64,000 nucleotides of DNA from Limnohabitans sp. DM1 (lineage in GTDB: Bacteria; Pseudomonadota; Gammaproteobacteria; Burkholderiales; Burkholderiaceae_C). This document shows positions 20,865-29,383 of this stretch, in pieces (positions within the stretch are counted from its first letter, which is position 1; each line of letters begins with the position of its first letter). Made by a program: the position numbers and the translations under genes. The notes under the pieces were generated by a model. It made no database searches, was not told the origin of the DNA, and saw nothing but the letters and a program-made list of their open reading frames with translations. The stretch covers positions 62,001 to 126,000 of the forward strand of contig NZ_CXOO01000015.1 in the NCBI RefSeq assembly GCF_001269385.1. The letters are read 5' to 3'.

Positions 20865-21713
20865 TTGACCTTTCCTGTTTTGCCGATTGCCGCCTTGATG
20901 GGCTCCCTGGTGTCGCTCTGCGTAGGCACGTCCTTTGCCAAAAGTTTGTTTCCTGCCGTCGGCGCCGAAGGCACCACCACTTACCGCCTGGTCTTTTCAA
21001 TGCTCATGCTCATGGCTTTTTGGCGGCCCTGGCGTCGCCGCTGGCAATGGGCCGACGCCCTTCCGCTGGGGCTTTACGGCGTGACCCTGGGTGTCATGAA
21101 CCTGCTGTTTTACAGCGCCATCAAGACCATTCCCTTCGGCCTGGCGATTGCCATCGAGTTCACCGGCCCGCTGGCGGTGGCCTTGTGGACGTCCAAGAAA
21201 GTCTCAGATTGGCTCTGGATTGCACTGGCCGTGCTCGGTTTGGGGCTGATCCTGCCCCTGCCGGGCTCGGGCACCGCACTGGACCCCGTGGGCATGGCCT
21301 ATGCCCTGGGCGCCGGTGTGTGCTGGGCGCTGTACATCATTTTTGGTCAACGCGTCGCGCTGCGTTATGGGGCATTTGCCACGCCCATGGGCATGCTGGC
21401 AGCGGCCATCGTGGTCACGCCCATCGGGCTGGCACAGGCGGGCGGCGCCTTGTTTGACACGCAATGGCTGGCCGCCGGCCTGGGCGTGGCCTTGCTGTCG
21501 AGCGCCATTCCTTACACCCTGGAGATGTACGCCCTGAACCACCTGCCCAAGCGCACCTTCAGCATCTTGCTCAGCCTGGAGCCCGCTGTGGGCGCCATGG
21601 CAGGCTGGTTGGTGCTGGGCGAAAAGCTGACCTTTCAGCAAGAGTTGGCCATGCTGTTCATCATGGCCGCGTCCATGGGCAGCGCCTGGTCGGCGGGTCG
21701 ATCCAGGGACTGA
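20865..21713 (+). CDS. DMT/EamA-family exporter, RhtA-like
   Basis: A 282-residue inner-membrane protein with about ten helices and two EamA repeats. The region ASFAKSLFP in E. coli RhtA corresponds to TSFAKSLFPAVGA here, so threonine/homoserine-type export is the best guess. The proposed start is a TTG at 20865; the first ATG is at 20898 and would trim the first helix. It is divergent from the yajC operon. Confidence 0.78.
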   Translation: MTFPVLPIAALMGSLVSLCVGTSFAKSLFPAVGAEGTTTYRLVFSMLMLMAFWRPWRRRWQWADALPLGLYGVTLGVMNLLFYSAIKTIPFGLAIAIEFTGPLAVALWTSKKVSDWLWIALAVLGLGLILPLPGSGTALDPVGMAYALGAGVCWALYIIFGQRVALRYGAFATPMGMLAAAIVVTPIGLAQAGGALFDTQWLAAGLGVALLSSAIPYTLEMYALNHLPKRTFSILLSLEPAVGAMAGWLVLGEKLTFQQELAMLFIMAASMGSAWSAGRSRD

Positions 21714-21741
21714 CGGGGCGAGCCCAAGCCAGCGGCCCGCC

Positions 21742-23937
21742 TCAGGGGCGGAAAAAGAAATCGCCCAGGGTTTGGTCGTACACAGCGGGCACTTGTTCAT
21801 GGCCCACTGTTTTGGACAGGCGGGCCACTTCGTTGCGCACGTTTCGCACCAAGCGCTCGATGGAAACGCCCGGCTTGTCAATTTCCTTGAGCAGCACGCG
21901 TGTGAACAAGCCATGGGGCTCACGGTCTTGCGGCCCCAGACGGTCCAGCGCTTGCTGGCCGGTGCCCGCTGAAAACATCACCATCTGACCTGTTGCAGCC
22001 GAGGTGGAAGCCAGCCCTCGCCCGCCGATGGCCCGACCGGCTGTTTTGAAAGGGTTATCCCGGCAAGCATCAATGATGGCCAAGGCAAACCGCGCCTTGG
22101 TGTCCTGAAAATCATCCAGAAGTCGTTGCAGCGGAATGGCCTCATCGCGCACCTGGTCTTCGGACTGTCCACGGATGTCTACCGGCAGCAGGTAATTGGT
22201 GGCCCCCAATTGCACCCCGTGCCCCGCGAAAAAGACGACGACCTCATCGCCACCGCGAATTTGTGACTTGAATGTGCGGATGGCCTCTTTCATGCCACGC
22301 TCGGTCAAATCCAGATGGGTAGACACCTCAAAACCCAAGCGTCCCAAGGTCTTGCTCATGGCACGTGCGTCTGAGCGTGCGTTTTGCAAAACCGCCACAT
22401 CTTTGTAGGCGTCATTGCCCATGATCAGTGCTCGGCGCATGCCCGTGCGTGCGTCATTGGACGAGACGGGCACATCCAGCACAGGGGCCTTCTGCGCCTG
22501 GATCTGGCTCAGTTGCTCTTTGAGTTTGGACAGCTCCGCATTCACCCGCAAGATTTCCTGCGCATCACGTTGCCGCGCCTCTTGCGCCAAACGTTCTTGT
22601 GCCAAGGCTTCGTCCTCTTTTTGACGTTTCAGGCTTTCGGCAGCGGCCAGTTGCCGGTCTTGCTCGAGTTTGAGCGCCTGGGCTTTTGCCAAGGCTTCAG
22701 CCTCTTTTTGGCGTTTCAGGTTTTCGGCTGCGGCCAGTTGCCGGTCTTGCTCGAGTTTGAGGGCCTGAGCTTTTGCCAAGGCTTCGGCCTCTTTTTGGCG
22801 CTTCAGATTCTCGGCTGCGGCCAATTGCCGGTCTTGCTCCAGTTTGAGCGCCTGAGCTTTTGCCAAGGCTTCGGCCTCTTTTTGGCGTTTCAGACTCTCG
22901 GCAGCGGCCAGTTGCCGGTCTTGCTCGAGTTTGAGCGCCTGAGCTTGGGCCAAGGTTTCGGCCTCCTTTTGGCGCTTCAGATTCTCGGCTGCGGCCAATT
23001 GCCGGTCTTGCTCCAGTTTGAGCGCCTGCGCCTGTGCCTGTGCCTGTGCCTGGCTTTCAGATGAGTCCGCTTTCAGTTCGCTGCGATCTATCGCATAGGC
23101 AGTCGCCAGATAGTTGTTGCGATCGTCCTTTTCAATGTTCTGGACAATGGTGTCAGTTAATGAGATGAAATGTACCGTGGTGTTGGTGCTTTTAAATACA
23201 CGCCCGCTTTGCACTTCGAGTTTATGAACCCCCACGGGCAACAGGAAATCTTGTTGTTCAGCGGACCGGCAGGGCATCTGCACACCCACAAATCGAACCG
23301 TGCAATCTTCCAGGTTGTTGCCGGCATTCAAACCCAATTGCAAGCTTCCCAAGCCCAGCAAGCCCTTCGCATTCACCGCTGGCAATTGCAACAAGCGCGC
23401 AAACAACAGGTCTCGAATCGCGGCTGCGGCTTCACCCGCGTCAGGCACCAACGCCATCAATTCCTGACGCAAAGGCGCTTCGTCCAACTTGAAGACCGAC
23501 CAATTCAACTGCCGCAAAATTTCTGCACGCCCGCCCCGCACCACGGCCAATTCCTGGCCTTGGCGCACCACAGCGCCCACCGCAATGCCTGCGGTTCGCT
23601 CCCAAGACATGGGCGACGCAATCAGGGAGATCCAGCCGTTCGGGTGGCCGATGACAAAACCCGTTTGTGACGCTGAAACCCCGCCCGCGTACAGCAAGGT
23701 GCCATCTGCTGGCACCAGCACTTTTTGCAAGGCATTGACCTCCAGCCACAGCCCGGGCCTGGGGCCAGAGAATTTCGTCTGCGGCAAAGGCTTGCCGGGA
23801 CTGGCTTCCACGGGCAGCGCCCATTGCAAAGCATTGGCAGACGTATCGGCAGGCGTATCGGTGGACGCGACTGCCCACGCACTGTGTAACAAAGTGCCCC
23901 AGATCCAGAGCATGAAAAATGTGATTCGCAACAACAT
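21742..23937 (-). CDS. Secreted caspase-like (peptidase C14) protein with coiled-coil repeats
   Basis: The 731-residue protein begins with a signal peptide (hydrophobic residues 5-22). Residues about 79-133 resemble a degenerate M23/LytM domain (GTLLYAGG..., GQELAVV) without visible zinc ligands. Residues 304-447 are five near-identical 29-residue coiled-coil units (KLEQDRQLAAAE core). Residues 500-731 form a caspase-fold domain with catalytic dyad H573 (FFAGHGVQ) and C625 (IIDACRDNPF). The combination suggests a periplasmic or envelope-attached orthocaspase. Its substrate and trigger are unknown, and no partner gene is adjacent. Confidence 0.85.
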   Translation of the reverse strand: MLLRITFFMLWIWGTLLHSAWAVASTDTPADTSANALQWALPVEASPGKPLPQTKFSGPRPGLWLEVNALQKVLVPADGTLLYAGGVSASQTGFVIGHPNGWISLIASPMSWERTAGIAVGAVVRQGQELAVVRGGRAEILRQLNWSVFKLDEAPLRQELMALVPDAGEAAAAIRDLLFARLLQLPAVNAKGLLGLGSLQLGLNAGNNLEDCTVRFVGVQMPCRSAEQQDFLLPVGVHKLEVQSGRVFKSTNTTVHFISLTDTIVQNIEKDDRNNYLATAYAIDRSELKADSSESQAQAQAQAQALKLEQDRQLAAAENLKRQKEAETLAQAQALKLEQDRQLAAAESLKRQKEAEALAKAQALKLEQDRQLAAAENLKRQKEAEALAKAQALKLEQDRQLAAAENLKRQKEAEALAKAQALKLEQDRQLAAAESLKRQKEDEALAQERLAQEARQRDAQEILRVNAELSKLKEQLSQIQAQKAPVLDVPVSSNDARTGMRRALIMGNDAYKDVAVLQNARSDARAMSKTLGRLGFEVSTHLDLTERGMKEAIRTFKSQIRGGDEVVVFFAGHGVQLGATNYLLPVDIRGQSEDQVRDEAIPLQRLLDDFQDTKARFALAIIDACRDNPFKTAGRAIGGRGLASTSAATGQMVMFSAGTGQQALDRLGPQDREPHGLFTRVLLKEIDKPGVSIERLVRNVRNEVARLSKTVGHEQVPAVYDQTLGDFFFRP
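22597..23028 (-). repeat. 87-bp in-frame tandem repeat, five units
   Basis: The word TTGCCGGTCTTGCTC recurs exactly every 87 bp, at 22,651, 22,738, 22,825, 22,912 and 22,999. Each unit encodes 29 residues of coiled coil in the caspase-like protein. Units differ by only a few bases, so copy number may vary between strains. Confidence 0.95.
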
Positions 23938-24060
23938 GGCTCGATGGGTAGAAAGAGGTCAGCGACGTGAAACCAGGGCAGATATTACCCCTGCGACCCG
24001 ACGGGTTGCGCCGACCTCATCCCTTGCGGCAATGGCCTCAGAACGGCGGCGTCCGCTTTT

Positions 24061-24849
24061 TCAACGCCCCACGAACACCGGTTTGCGGCGCTCGGCAAAG
24101 GCGGCGCGGCCTTCGGCAAAGTCTGCGCTGGTGCTGGTCAGCGCTTCGCGGGCGCGCAAAGTGGGCCAGTCCATCTGGCCTGCAGCGATTTCATTCAGGG
24201 ATTTTTTGGTTTCCTGAGCGGCCAGCGGGGCCAGGGCCAGAATGTCTTCGGTCAGCGCCTCCAGCGTGTCCGACCATTCATCCGCACTGACAAAAGCTTC
24301 AAACAAACCCAGTCGCTCCAGTTGCTGCCAGTTGAAAGGCCGGGCGGTCAGAAATGCCCGCTTGGCAGCCGCCACCCCAAAGCGGCTGATGTAGCGCTGC
24401 AAGCCACTGGGGTAGTAATGCAGGCCCAGAGCCGTGGCAGGCATGCGCCATTCAATGCCTTGCAGGCCCACACGCAGGTCACAGGCCAGCACCACGTCGG
24501 TGGCGCCACCGTAAACACTGCCATTGAGTGCGCAAATGGTGATGGGCCGCAGCACGGCCAGCGCTTCGGGCACTTTTTCAAACGCCGTGGCGCCCTGGCC
24601 GGGCTCCTTGAAGCCGCCGATGTCATAACCCGCGCAAAACACCGGCTTGGGCTGACCGGCGGTGTTGGCCGTCAACACCAGCACGCGCACCTCGGGCTTG
24701 CGGTCGATGGCATCGAACTGGGTCAACAAAGTTTGCAGATCGCCGTTCTCAAGCCGGTTGCGCTGGGCGGGCCGGTTCAGGGTGATGGTGGCAACGCCAC
24801 CGGCGATGTGCAGTGCAGGGGGTGACGGCTGAGCCAAAGCAGGATTCAT
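24061..24849 (-). CDS. Enoyl-CoA hydratase/isomerase family protein
   Basis: The 262-residue crotonase-fold protein shows the oxyanion-hole segments CAGYDIGGF and NGSVYGGATDVVLACDLRV. The exact reaction is not clear, as many family members act on different acyl-CoAs. The ATG at 24849 is chosen by homology and lies 85 bp downstream of the phasin stop, across a terminator. Confidence 0.85.
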   Translation of the reverse strand: MNPALAQPSPPALHIAGGVATITLNRPAQRNRLENGDLQTLLTQFDAIDRKPEVRVLVLTANTAGQPKPVFCAGYDIGGFKEPGQGATAFEKVPEALAVLRPITICALNGSVYGGATDVVLACDLRVGLQGIEWRMPATALGLHYYPSGLQRYISRFGVAAAKRAFLTARPFNWQQLERLGLFEAFVSADEWSDTLEALTEDILALAPLAAQETKKSLNEIAAGQMDWPTLRAREALTSTSADFAEGRAAFAERRKPVFVGR

Positions 24850-24858
24850 CGCAATTCC

Positions 24859-24889
24859 AATAACAACAAAGGCGTCCGAAGACGCCCTT
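24859..24889 (-). terminator. Intrinsic terminator, second hairpin after phasin gene
   Basis: On the minus strand GGCGTC-TTCG-GACGCC is followed by TTTGTTGTTATT. It lies between the phasin gene and the hydratase gene. Confidence 0.8.
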
Positions 24890-24900
24890 GATTGTAGAAA

Positions 24901-24918
24901 GCGCCCCAACAGGGGCGC
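24901..24918 (-). terminator. Hairpin directly after phasin gene
   Basis: A perfect GCGCCCC/GGGGCGC stem with a four-base loop, 15 bp past the phasin stop on the minus strand, followed by TTTC. Together with the next hairpin it makes a double terminator, which suits a highly expressed gene. Confidence 0.7.
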
Positions 24919-24933
24919 TCATTGCGCAAAGGC

Positions 24934-25491
24934 TTAAGCCTTGGCTTTGGCCTTGCTCATGGCGGCTTTGACCGAAGCTTCGGCTTGGGCAGTAGCGGCC
25001 TTCAGGTTGGACTCGGCGCTGTCAGCGGCTTGCTTGGCCACTTTTTTCAGGGTTTCAGCGGCGTTTTGGCTGGCTTCGAAAGCGCTTTTGATCACGGCCA
25101 CAGCGGCGTCAGAACCGGCGGGGGCGTTTTTCAGGCTGTTTTCGACCAGGCTTTTGACAGCTTGCTCGGACTCGGCCATTTTGCTTTCGACGGCTTTGGT
25201 GAACTCGCCACCGGTGCTTTGAGCGATTTCAGCCAAGTGACGGCCATAAGACACCGACTTTTCGAAAGCAGGCTGCACCAAAGCGGCTTGCACGGCCAGC
25301 AGGTCTTGGGGGGTCTTGGCAGCGATCAGGGCTTGCACGTTGGCGAAAGACTCACCCACAGCGGCTTTGCCAGCGGCCATGTTCAGCTCGACCAGGCGCT
25401 CGAAACCGGCGAAAGCGGTTTGCGACAGGCCAGCAGCAGCGGCCAAGTTGGCTTGTTGGGTGGCGGCGAATTGTTCAGCATTGAAGTTCAT
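24934..25491 (-). CDS. Phasin family protein
   Basis: A 185-residue, alanine-rich, almost fully helical protein that coats polyhydroxyalkanoate granules. It opens with MNFNAEQFAATQQANL, typical of betaproteobacterial phasins. The ATG at 25491 has an excellent AAGGA ribosome site, and two terminator hairpins follow, so strong expression is likely. No PHA synthase lies in the window. Confidence 0.9.
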   Translation of the reverse strand: MNFNAEQFAATQQANLAAAAGLSQTAFAGFERLVELNMAAGKAAVGESFANVQALIAAKTPQDLLAVQAALVQPAFEKSVSYGRHLAEIAQSTGGEFTKAVESKMAESEQAVKSLVENSLKNAPAGSDAAVAVIKSAFEASQNAAETLKKVAKQAADSAESNLKAATAQAEASVKAAMSKAKAKA

Positions 25492-25720
25492 GGTTTTTTC
25501 CTTTTTGGAAGTTTTGTTGCAATGCAGCAATTGGAACACCACCTCTGCATCGAAACAAGGGTAAACCCGTTCTTTAGAGTCGACTCTCCAAAACCTGGCT
25601 GTGCCTGATCTGCGTCACAGACATGTCACATCCTTGTGTTTTTGAGTGCGGCCTCGAAAAGGGCTGGGGGCTCTTTACACTCTGGGCTTCGGCCCCCTTG
25701 GGCCATGAGGTCACATTCGT

Positions 25721-26320
25721 ATGGAATTATTCAGTTTGTTCTTGCTGCTGGGCTTGGGCGTTCACTGGGTCAATGCCCGTGGGCAGCGTCAGCGCACCGC
25801 CTTGCTGGCCGAACAATTGCACCCCTACCAGATCGAAAAACACATGGAGCAGCTGACCAGCGCCTACATGCGCGCACTGGGCGAGAGCGACCTGGCGCGG
25901 CAAACGCAAATTTTGCAATTGCAAGAACAGGCCGAGCAGCAGCTGGCCGCAGACTTTCAAAATCTGGCTGAGGCTTTTGCCAAACTGCCAGCCCCTGCCA
26001 CACGCGCCTTCAAGATTGCGCTGCCCTTTGTGGACCAACTCTCCCCCAAGGCCACTTTTGACATGCGCAGGATGCTGGAGACGCACGCCAAAGGCATTGG
26101 TCAGGCGGTTGACAACACGGCTGGCTTGCCACTGAAGGAACGGGCTTTTCGCCTGATGGGGGAAATGTTCCTCATGCAGCACAGCTGCCACTGGTTTTGC
26201 AAATCCAAGACCATCGCCTCGGCACGCATGGTGGCCCGGCACCAAACCCGTTACGAGCAAGCGCTCCAAGCGGTCAGCCCCGAAACCCGGCAGGCTTACC
26301 TGGCCATCACCGAGGCCTGA
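25721..26320 (+). CDS. Conserved hypothetical protein with N-terminal membrane helix
   Basis: A 199-residue protein with a short hydrophobic N-terminus (residues 1-17), followed by a long helical region rich in Gln and Leu. It contains no motif I recognise. Codon use matches the host, so it is likely a real resident gene. It converges with the downstream esterase gene. Confidence 0.6.
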   Translation: MELFSLFLLLGLGVHWVNARGQRQRTALLAEQLHPYQIEKHMEQLTSAYMRALGESDLARQTQILQLQEQAEQQLAADFQNLAEAFAKLPAPATRAFKIALPFVDQLSPKATFDMRRMLETHAKGIGQAVDNTAGLPLKERAFRLMGEMFLMQHSCHWFCKSKTIASARMVARHQTRYEQALQAVSPETRQAYLAITEA

Positions 26321-26345
26321 GCCGCTGGCGCAGCGGCTTGCGGGC

Positions 26346-27275
26346 TCAAGCCCAAGCAGTGCGCAAAGCGTGCGCACACAAAGCCACCGCCGTGTTGGCC
26401 TCTTGCAGCACCCGGCCCATGGTGATGAAGCCATGGATTTGCCGTTCAAAGCAGATGTATTGCGAGGACACGCCCGCCTGGGTCAGCGCATCGGCATACA
26501 TCAGGCCCTCGTCGCGCAAAGGGTCAAAACCTGCCGTCAATACAAAGGCTGGCGGCAAATGGGCATGGCTGGTGGCCAACTGGGGCGATGCACGCCAGTC
26601 CTGAGCATCTTGTGGCCCGCGCAAGTAGTTGCCCGAATACCAAGCCATGGACTCACGCGTGAGCATGTAGCCTTGACCGTTGGTCTGGTACGAGGCGGTG
26701 TCGGGGGCCATGAGGGTGCTGGGGTAAATCAACAACTGCAGCACCGGCTTGAGGCCCAAGTCGCGCAGGCCCAAACAGGCCGCAGCGGCCAGATTGCCCC
26801 CCGCGCTGTCGCCACCGATGGCGATGCGTGCCGGGTCAATGCCCAAGGCCTGCGCTTGCGCAGCCACCCACTGCCAGGCGGCCACCGCATCGTCGTAGGC
26901 CGCCGGAAACTTGTGCTCAGGCCCCATGCGGTAATCCACCGCCACCACCACGCCATGGGCTTGCTGGCACAGGCTGCGACACAGCACATCGTGTGTGTCC
27001 AAGTCGCCAATGGTCCAGCCGCCGCCATGCAGGTACACCAAGGCGGGCATGGCCTGGGTGGCCCCGGCCGGGTGGTACACGCGCACCGCGATGTCCACAC
27101 CCGAATGCTTGAACGACAGGTCTTGCACCCGCCCCACCTCGGGCGCATCGGGCTGGGTGAATGTGCGCCGCGCCCGGTAAGAGGACCGCGCCTCGGCGGG
27201 TGTTTGCGTGTAGACCGGGGGGATGCCCTTTTCGCTCAACAAAGTCATCAGGGCTTGGGCTTGCGGGTCGAGCAT
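26346..27275 (-). CDS. Alpha/beta hydrolase of the hormone-sensitive lipase family
   Basis: The 309-residue esterase has the HGGGW oxyanion motif and the nucleophile elbow GDSAGGN, with a late histidine in the region QIHGFITMG. These are hallmarks of family IV esterases acting on short acyl esters. The ATG at 27275 has a clear AGGAG site. The natural substrate is not evident. Confidence 0.88.
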   Translation of the reverse strand: MLDPQAQALMTLLSEKGIPPVYTQTPAEARSSYRARRTFTQPDAPEVGRVQDLSFKHSGVDIAVRVYHPAGATQAMPALVYLHGGGWTIGDLDTHDVLCRSLCQQAHGVVVAVDYRMGPEHKFPAAYDDAVAAWQWVAAQAQALGIDPARIAIGGDSAGGNLAAAACLGLRDLGLKPVLQLLIYPSTLMAPDTASYQTNGQGYMLTRESMAWYSGNYLRGPQDAQDWRASPQLATSHAHLPPAFVLTAGFDPLRDEGLMYADALTQAGVSSQYICFERQIHGFITMGRVLQEANTAVALCAHALRTAWA

Positions 27276-27425
27276 GGGGCAACTCCTGTGGGTTGGGTTC
27301 TGTGGGGGACAGAGGGGTTCAATGGGGTCGTGCCATTATGGCAACACCAGCGCTTTATGGGCCCTTCACGCCACCACCACTGTCCTGTTTCATCCCCATC
27401 CAACAGGCCACAAGCAACTCGCGCT

Positions 27426-27704
27426 TTAAGCGCTGACCTTGCCGATCGCGCAGCTCACCATCGACTTGGCCTGCGCCAAGCCCGACTGAAAGCCCGCCAC
27501 CGAGCCTTGTTCGGGGTAGCCCATGCTGCGCAGTTTGTCGGCGATGGCGCTGCGCTCGGCCTCGTTGGCCAAAAGCGTGATGCGTTGCTGCTCGCGGTCA
27601 ACCTGCACCTCGCTCACACCCGCGATGGTGCTCAGGCCTTTGCGGATGGAGTTTTCGCAGCCGCCACATTTGATGTTCTCGACGTCAAAAATCAGTGCAG
27701 TCAT
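27426..27704 (-). CDS. Heavy-metal-associated (HMA) domain protein
   Basis: A 92-residue protein with a ferredoxin-like HMA fold. The metal-binding pair is CGGC at residues 13-16 (C13, C16), a variant of the usual MxCxxC motif of copper chaperones. A C-terminal tail contains one more cysteine. It follows the DUF4395 gene by 12 bp and has an AAGGA site, so the two are co-transcribed. Copper or another soft metal is the likely ligand, by family. Confidence 0.82.
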   Translation of the reverse strand: MTALIFDVENIKCGGCENSIRKGLSTIAGVSEVQVDREQQRITLLANEAERSAIADKLRSMGYPEQGSVAGFQSGLAQAKSMVSCAIGKVSA

Positions 27705-27716
27705 GTGGGGGTCCTT

Positions 27717-28469
27717 TCAAAGACAGCCGTTGTGTTGTTTCCAAATGGTCTCGTGGCCCATGGCCTTGGCGAAATCGGGCACACGGCAGCGCTCTTCTTC
27801 GTTGGCCGTGGGCTGGCTCGGTGCACCGTGCATGGCGGGGTGGTGCATGCCGCGCAATGCGGGGCCTTGCTTGACCCAGCCGGCCACCGCGACCATCACC
27901 GCCACAAAACCCACCAGCACCAAGGCTTGGCCCCAGTGGCCGCCCGCGCCAGCCGGTGGTGTGTAGCGGCAGGTGCCGCCGGGGCACAGTTGCGCTTGTG
28001 TGGGGCGCAGCCAGTCGTGCAGCTTGCAGCCAATGCAAATGCCAAACGCGGTTTCAAAAAACATCAGCAACAAACTGGTGCCACAGACCAGCATGTTGAT
28101 CGGCCCAATGCTGCGCTCGATCACCAGCAAATACAACATCCACAGGCCCAGCGCCAAGCCGATGCCCCAAGCAAAGCGCTTTTGCGGCGCGCCCACGTAT
28201 TCGGGCTCCTGCCCGCGCACGACCCACTGGCCGATGATCATGGCCGGGGCCCAGCGCGGGTTGACGAAGAGGCGAATGCCAAACTCGATCACAAAGGCCA
28301 CCACAAACACCTGCGTGGTTTGGAATTGGCCCAGCAACAAGGCCTGCGCAAACGCGGCGAAGGCCACAACAAACAAAATCCCGGCGCTGGCGCGCACCGC
28401 ACGTTCGTTGAACACGGGCACCGCGTAATCGGGCAGGGTTTGGCCAAAGGCAAAAAATGGGGTTTTCAT
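27717..28469 (-). CDS. DUF4395 membrane protein
   Basis: A 250-residue protein with about five membrane helices. It has a DUF4395-like N-terminal region (VPVFNERAVRASAG, VNPRWAPAMIIGQW) and a cysteine pair in GICIGCKLHDWL. A C-terminal extension is rich in His and Met (MHHPAMHGAP), which suggests metal binding. It is divergent from a Crp/Fnr-type gene, with a palindrome in the 48-bp gap, and sits upstream of an HMA protein. A role in metal or thiol handling is inferred. Confidence 0.78.
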   Translation of the reverse strand: MKTPFFAFGQTLPDYAVPVFNERAVRASAGILFVVAFAAFAQALLLGQFQTTQVFVVAFVIEFGIRLFVNPRWAPAMIIGQWVVRGQEPEYVGAPQKRFAWGIGLALGLWMLYLLVIERSIGPINMLVCGTSLLLMFFETAFGICIGCKLHDWLRPTQAQLCPGGTCRYTPPAGAGGHWGQALVLVGFVAVMVAVAGWVKQGPALRGMHHPAMHGAPSQPTANEEERCRVPDFAKAMGHETIWKQHNGCL

Positions 28470-28500
28470 GCGGGCAGTATGCGGCGCGGTGGCGCTTTCT

Positions 28501-28520
28501 CATATGATTTGAATCATATG
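28501..28520. promoter_or_regulatory. FNR-like palindrome between the DUF4395 and crp/fnr genes
   Basis: A perfect 9-bp inverted repeat CATATGATT-TG-AATCATATG. The core ATGAT-N4-ATCAT differs from the FNR consensus TTGAT-N4-ATCAA only at the outermost base pair. The right arm includes the start codon of the regulator gene, and the site is 32 bp from the DUF4395 start. Auto-control and control of the divergent operon are likely. Confidence 0.7.
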
Positions 28521-29138
28521 AATACCAGCATCCCAGACCAGCGCTTGCTTGACCTCTTGCCCCCGGCCCTCTTGGCCGATTGCGAGGCCTTGCATGTGCG
28601 CAAAGGCGATCGGCTGTTTGCCACGGGCCAGCGGCCACGCCATTTGTTTTGGGTGCACGTGGGCCAAGTGGTGCTGGAACGTGCGGCGGCCAACGGCACC
28701 AGTGTGGTGCTGCAGCGCACGTACCAAGGCTTTGTGAGCGAGGCCAGCCTGCAGTCGCCGCGCTACCACTGCGACGCCCTGGTGGTGGTGGACGCGCACA
28801 TCACCCGCGTGCCCGTGCCCGCGCTTTTGCAAGCGCTCACCGAAGACCCCGCCTTTGCCCTGCGCTGGATTGGCATGCTCAACCAAGAGGTGCGCCGCTT
28901 GCGCTTGCAGTGCGAGCGCCTGAACCTCAAGGGCGTGCAAGCGCGCGTGCTGCACTGGCTGGAAACCGAAGGCACGAGCGGCTGCTGCGCCGTGACCGCA
29001 GGCTACAAATCGCTGGCGGCCGAACTGGGCGTGAGCCACGAAGCGCTCTACCGCGCCTTGGCCGACATGGTGGACGCAGGCTTGGTGCTGCGCGAGCTTG
29101 AGCGTTTGTGTTTGAAAGCCCCAAGCCCGAAACGGTGA
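28518..29138 (+). CDS. Crp/Fnr-family transcriptional regulator
   Basis: The 206-residue protein has an N-terminal cyclic-nucleotide-binding-like beta-roll and a long dimer helix. Its C-terminal winged helix contains YKSLAAELGVSHEALYRALADM. There is no N-terminal cysteine cluster of the FNR iron-sulfur type. The ATG at 28518 lacks a ribosome site and falls inside the palindrome, so translation may be leaderless. The effector is unknown; it most likely controls the divergent DUF4395-HMA operon. Confidence 0.85.
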   Translation: MNTSIPDQRLLDLLPPALLADCEALHVRKGDRLFATGQRPRHLFWVHVGQVVLERAAANGTSVVLQRTYQGFVSEASLQSPRYHCDALVVVDAHITRVPVPALLQALTEDPAFALRWIGMLNQEVRRLRLQCERLNLKGVQARVLHWLETEGTSGCCAVTAGYKSLAAELGVSHEALYRALADMVDAGLVLRELERLCLKAPSPKR

Positions 29139-29222
29139 AACATGTCGACTGCTCGAAGGGCTGCTGGACTCGGCCCATGCCGGTGTTGGTTACAGCACTG
29201 CAGCGCTTGTGCACAAAACCAC

Positions 29223-29250
29223 TCTATTGATCCGGCCCAGCGAAGTCTTC
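29223..29250. repeat. Family C dispersed repeat
   Basis: CTATTGATCCGGCCCAGCGAAGTCTTC, nearly the same as copies at 31,040 and 40,292. Inverted copies lie at 64 and 29,374. Confidence 0.6.
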
Positions 29251-29267
29251 AACGCTCAAAGAGTTTG

Positions 29268-29343
29268 CAGGTCGGTGGCTTTAGCCCCGACAAGCAGCCC
29301 ACGCGTGAAGCACGCGATGTCGGGGCTAAAGCCACCGACCTAC
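29268..29343. repeat. Family A REP-like palindrome
   Basis: CAGGTCGGTGGCTTTAGCCCCGAC pairs with GTCGGGGCTAAAGCCACCGACCTA, a near-perfect 24-bp stem with a 28-bp loop. It occupies the gap between the crp/fnr gene and the serine hydrolase gene, which holds no gene. Confidence 0.85.
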
Positions 29344-29383
29344 GGGAGACAGGTGAACAAAACTCAAACGCCAGGGGGCCGGA

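Noticed and set aside
22597..23028. Regular repeats considered as a CRISPR array
   Set aside because: The period is 87 bp without distinct spacers, and the units are coding repeats within the caspase-like gene.
26370..29138. A very long plus-strand open frame opposite the esterase, HMA and DUF4395 genes
   Set aside because: It is an antisense shadow of GC-rich genes; only its last 206 codons (the Crp/Fnr protein) show a real family signal.
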